A stretch of 32,092 bases of DNA from NCBI GenBank assembly GCA_905221605.1, contig CAJNDS010001148.1:1-32092 (forward strand). The letters are read 5' to 3'. Numbering within the stretch: the stretch's first letter is position 1; each line of letters begins with the position of its first letter. This document shows, one piece after another, positions 28,331 through 32,092 of the stretch. A program made the position numbers and the translations under genes. The DNA comes from Symbiodinium natans. Lineage: Eukaryota > Sar > Dinophyceae > Suessiales > Symbiodiniaceae. Under the pieces are notes generated by a model, which did not search any database, had not been told where the DNA came from, and saw only the letters and a list, made by a program, of their open reading frames with translations.

Positions 28331-29146
28331 TTCAGAGTGCCTTCCCTTGCGGCCAAGTGCCCAGGACGGCGGCCAACTGGGAGGGCCAGTGGGGCTTCCT
28401 CAAGGGACCGCACGACAAGGCCAGAGAAGAAGGAATAAGAATTGGAGGGAAAAGAGTTGGAGGAATAAGTTGGAGTATGTTGGAGTCCAGTTCTTGCAGT
28501 CTTCGGCCATCGTAAGGCTATGCCTGGCCCTCAGCCAGCATGTTCTTTTCTCTCTCGCTCTCTCTCCGCTTTTGTTTCCCACTTGTAGTCGAGGGAAGGC
28601 GGATTGTGAGAGACGAAGAAGCGCTCTCTTCACGGTCTTCACGCGACGTCCACAATTAGCCCGCGAGGCGCCTGCCGAGTCTGCCGAGCTCTCCCGCAAG
28701 GCTCTGCAGGGGCCTCTTTTTTCTCCGGCTTTTTGTGACTCTTGGCTCTTGGCTTTTTTGTCCTTTTGGAAAGACTCCCCCGTTCTTGGTTTTTTTTGCC
28801 TTCTGTTGTCAACTCGCACCTGGAGAGGGAAACTCGGCCTCGATGCCGACACTTCCAAAAGACAAGGCTCCGGGGGTGGTGGGGGGGAGTTTCGGAGGTG
28901 CTGGGCAGACCCGGCATATGATACGCCGTGCCCCAGATGTGATCCGCTTAAAGCATCTGAGAGTAGCGACATAGCCTGAACGAAGAAGACTTCCAAGTAC
29001 CCGCATTGAGATGCCAACGGAGGGGAGCTGGTGACCGCTCCATGGGCCAAGCAAGACGGATACTTGTGCGGTGTTGGGATGTGCGAGATATGTCAGATAT
29101 GTGTCCTGCGGTGAGCGTACCCTGAGCCCACAAGGGTAGGAGCAGG

Positions 29147-29224
29147 AGGTACTTTTCTTGGGCAACAAATACAGCATTGCTTTCGGGACCGGCGGGGAAG
29201 CGAAGATCTGGAGCAGCTGTTAAG
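29147..29224 (+). CDS. Candidate terminal exon, unknown gene
   Basis: After GCAGGAG the plus strand reads VLFLGNKYSIAFGTGGEAK, then IWSSC and a TAA stop. The composition is protein-like and a plausible AG acceptor precedes it, but no upstream partner exon is identified and other frames here are also open. Function unknown. Confidence 0.22.
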
Positions 29225-29904
29225 TGCGGCAGGCGATGGAGTACTTCACGGGCCGAGGCCTGGGCGAGACATGCTGAGTCCGTTTGGAACGTCAGGAAAG
29301 ATGCTTCTGGCTCCTGCTATGTGCTTTCTTTTGGAGAGGATGACGTTACTTTCGTTTCCTATGTTTTGAAAGGTGGGAAAGACAAGCTGAGCCGCGCCCA
29401 GGTGCGATTCTTATTAGGCATCAAGCTGAGGGCTCTTCCCCCACCTAAGCCCCTCTGTTTCTGAAGGCCCTGAGCCAGCGCAAGACGATGACGCCCCAAC
29501 AACGCTACAGCCGCTCAGACGCAAAACAGCTCTTGTTAGCTTCGGCAGTTTCAAGAGAAGCTTTTTCTATGTACAGTTTGTATTGTGCCAGAAGGCTAGG
29601 TTGCGCTCCCTTCCAGCGTGTGAACCGATGGTCGCAATCTGCGGGCTCAATTGTATGCAGCGCGGCATGCGCGCTCGCGGCTCGCGTCTCGCGGCTCGCG
29701 GCGTGGTGCAATATGCAGGCTCCAAGCAGAAGAAGGGCTCGCGCAGATGTGCAATGCGCACGGTTTACGCCCAGTTTACGCTCTCTCCCCCTCCCAACGA
29801 ATGCCACGAGGAATCGAGAACGACGCGCATTTTTGCAAGCGAAACCTCTGAGACCGCTCCCTGATGCCTCGGTAGTGCCTTTTCGGCAAAGGGTTGCAAG
29901 CGCT

Positions 29905-30270
29905 TTCCCCTGTACACACCCACGAAAAGACTGAAATGGAACTAAGACGCAATTAAAAGCTTTCCGCGAACACACACCACAAGCTGACACGAAGAAAAGG
30001 CGCAATGAAATGCTTTCAAGCATACCACAAATTGAAACGAAACTAAGACACGATTAAGCGTTCAATCGCGTCTGAGTTTCGCTTTATTCTCATGTGTTTG
30101 TGTTTAATTTAATTGCGTCTTAGTTTCGTGTCAGTTTGTGGTGTGTATAGGGGAAAGCGCTTAATTGCGTGTTAGTTTCGTTTCAATGTGTGGTGTGGAT
30201 AGGGGACAGCGTCGAGTTGCGTCTTAGTTTCGTTTCAACAAAGTTTTTGTGGTGTGTGTAGGGAAAAGGG
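29905..30270. repeat. Inverted array of ~55-60-bp repeats (palindromic element)
   Basis: Units of the type CGCTTTCCCC-TACACACCACA-CTGACACGAAACTAAGACGCAATTAA occur about three times in forward orientation on the left (29908-30058) and about three times as reverse complements on the right (30105-30262). A ~40-bp centre near 30062-30100 separates them. The whole could fold into one long imperfect hairpin. No ORF is supported, so it looks like a MITE-like or hairpin element. Confidence 0.75.
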
Positions 30271-30339
30271 GCCCGGTGTTTTTTTCTTTCCTAACGTTGG
30301 CCTTGGCATGGTGGCCTTGGTAACGTTGGCCCCAGGCCT

Positions 30340-30450
30340 TCTGGTCCTCTGGTCCTCTGGTCCCCTGGTCCTCTGGTCCCCTGGTCCTCCGGTCCCCTGG
30401 TCCTCTGGTCCCCTGGTCCTCGGGTGCCCTGGTCCTCTGGCCCTCTGGTC
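30340..30450. repeat. Tandem GGTCCTCTGGTCCCCT repeats
   Basis: About 12 short GGTCC(T/C)CTGGTCC units of 8-9 bp, pairing as 16-18-bp units. They are followed by two or three ~24-bp GTCACTTGTGCCCGC repeats up to about 30600. Confidence 0.85.
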
Positions 30451-30603
30451 GGGCAGACCGGTCGCTTGCGCCCGCTTTAGGCTGGTCAGTTGTGCCCGCC
30501 TTACGCGGGTCACTTGTGCCCGCGTACGTGCCTCAAATCACAGCAGGGCCGCACTTTGGGCCACCTCCCGCCAAAACGCAGACCTGTCACTTGTGCCCAC
30601 CTT

Positions 30604-31762
30604 CAACAACAGTCGTTTTTTATGCCCCTCGAAACCCGAACCCTGAACCCAGAAGGAACTGACCCGAGGCCTTGTGTGGAAAGCTTCCCTCGGGTCAGAT
30701 GCCTGTAAACACCCAGCCCCCCCTTTCCCCCTTCCCCCTCCACCCCCTCCCAAGCACTCCGGCTGACCGTGCAGGGCGCATCGGGCAACAACAGTCGTTT
30801 TTTTGCCCCTCCAAACCCGAACCCTGGACCCAGAAACAACTGACCTGAGGCCTTGCGTGGAAGGCCCCCCTTGGGTCAGATGTCTGTAGACGCCCAGCCC
30901 GCCCAAGCCCCCCCTCCCCCCCTTCCCCCTCCACCCCCTCCCAAGCACTGCGGCTGACCGTGCAGGGCGCATTGGTCAACAACAGTCGTTTTTTTTGCCC
31001 CTCGAAACCCGAACCCCGAATTTAGAAGGAACTGACCCGAGGCCTTGTGTGGAAAGCTTCCCTCGGGTCAGATGCCTGTAAACACCCAGCCCCCCCCTTC
31101 CCCCTTCCCCCTCCACCCCCTCCCAAGCACTCCGACTGACCGTGCAGGGCGCATCGGGCAACAACAGTCGTTTTTTTGCCCCTCCAAACCCGAACCCTGG
31201 ACCCAGAAACAACTGACCTGAGGCCTTGCCTGAAAGGCCCCCTTGGGTCAGATGTCTGTAGACGCCCAGCCCGCCCAAGCCCCCCCTCCCCCCCTTCCCC
31301 CTCCACCCCCTCCCAAGCACTGCGGCTGACCGTGCAGGGCGCATTGGTCAACAACAGTCGTTTTTTGCCCCTCGAAAACCGAACCCTGAACCCAGAAGGA
31401 ACTGACCCGATGCCTTGTGTGGAAAGCTTCCCTCGGGTCAGATGCCTGTAAACACCCAGCCCCCCCCTTCCCCCTTCCCCCTCCACCCCCTCCCAAGCAC
31501 TCCGGCTGACCGTGCAGGGCGCATCGGGCAACAACAGTCGTTTGTTTACCCCTCCAAACCCGAACCCTGGACCCAGAAACAACTGACCTGAGGCCTTGCG
31601 TGGAAGGCTCCCCTTGGGTCAGATGTCTGTAGACGCCTAGCCCGCCCAAGCCCCCCCTCGCCCCCTTCCCCCTCCACCCCCTCCCAAGCACTGCGGCTGA
31701 CCGTGCAGGGCTCCCCCTGCGGCTGACCGTGCAGGGCGCGTTGGTCAACAACAGTCGTTTTT
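30604..31762. repeat. Higher-order minisatellite, alternating ~181- and ~191-bp monomers
   Basis: Monomers start with CAACAACAGTCG at 30604, 30786, 30978, 31159, 31349, 31529 and 31746. Spacings alternate at about 181 and 191 bp, then 217 bp where a CGGCTGACCGTGCAGGG piece is duplicated. Odd monomers have AAGGAACTGACCCGAGG and TGTAAACACCC; even ones have AAACAACTGACCTGAGG and TGTAGACGCCC. So the true unit is an AB dimer of about 372 bp present three times. Long minus-strand Gly-rich ORFs here are artefacts of the repeat. Confidence 0.9.
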
Positions 31763-31769
31763 GCCCCTC

Positions 31770-32092
31770 GAAACCCCCCCCCCATCCCCCCTCCCCTCAC
31801 CCGTTTCCAGGGCGGGTGACTGGGTGTGGTGTGTGGCGTCAAACAAGCTTATTCTTATCCCCCCCCCTTCCCCCCCCCCCCTCCCCCCGTTGCAGGGCGG
31901 GTGACTGGATGCGGTTGTGTTGAGCGCGTCAAACAAGCTTTTTCTTGTCCCCCCCCTCCACCCCCCTCCCCCCTCCCTCACCCGTTAGGACTGGATGTGG
32001 TTGACTGGATGTGGTCCCTCCCCTCACCCGTTTCCAGGGCGGGTGACTGGGTGTGGTGTGTGGCATGAAACAAGGTTATTCTTATCCCCCCC
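31770..32092. repeat. C-rich ~90-110-bp tandem repeat reaching the window end
   Basis: Units contain CAGGGCGGGTGACTGGRTG, then a GTCAAACAAGCTTATTCTT-like segment, then long C runs. Copies begin near 31808, 31894 and 32035, with a degenerate one near 31985. The array continues past the window. Confidence 0.8.

Noticed and set aside
26255-31762. CRISPR array
   Set aside because: Repeats are contiguous minisatellites with no unique spacers, and the window is eukaryotic in character.
30538-31842. Gly-rich minus-strand ORFs repeated across the satellite
   Set aside because: All derive from the same repeated C-rich monomer, shift frame between copies and have no domain.

Overview
The window looks like nuclear DNA of a dinoflagellate, most likely a Symbiodiniaceae-type alga. 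The reasons are: host protein signal comes in very short exons scattered through kilobases of non-coding DNA; introns use GC as often as GT at the donor and end in AG followed by G; alveolin-type V/E/P repeats are present; LINE and gag-like retroelements carry dinoflagellate-style GKGKGK and CCCH segments; and minisatellites are abundant. No whole-gene ORF of a host protein is visible. The only long ORFs belong to a retrotransposon. The species call is inference.

Layout. 1-1759: left flank with no confident gene. 1760-8839: a nearly complete LINE retrotransposon on the minus strand, flanked by a 13-bp direct repeat (1760-1772 and 8827-8839) and ending at its 3' side in a (TAC)n tail of about 113 bp. 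In element order it has a Gly/Ser-rich leader ORF, an APE-type endonuclease plus reverse transcriptase ORF, an RNase H plus zinc-finger ORF, and, unusually, a coiled-coil/basic gag-like ORF last. 8985-10888: on the plus strand, a small R-SNARE (synaptobrevin/VAMP-like) gene that can be assembled from eight exons with fully consistent phases. 11742-12904: possible N-terminal exons and an Ala-rich segment. 14503-22108: an alveolin-like gene made of about 25 tiny exons (18-63 nt), almost all starting and ending in phase 0, several exactly 36 nt (12 residues). 20247-20456: an AT-richer island with five consecutive hairpins. 23.3-26.2 kb: two decayed gag-like retroelement pieces in convergent orientation. 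26255-26800: a 42-bp minisatellite. 26.8-29.9 kb: mostly non-coding, with one or two weak exon candidates. 29.9-32.1 kb: an inverted array of ~55-60-bp repeats, then short GGTCC-type repeats, a dimeric ~372-bp higher-order minisatellite and a C-rich ~100-bp repeat running to the window end.

How the parts relate. The R-SNARE (membrane fusion) and the alveolin-like protein (cortical cytoskeleton under the plasma membrane) lie head-to-tail on the plus strand, in keeping with the unidirectional gene clusters of dinoflagellates. The LINE inserted about 160 bp upstream of the R-SNARE start codon, pointing away from it. The exon models are my own reading of frames and splice borders and need transcript support.
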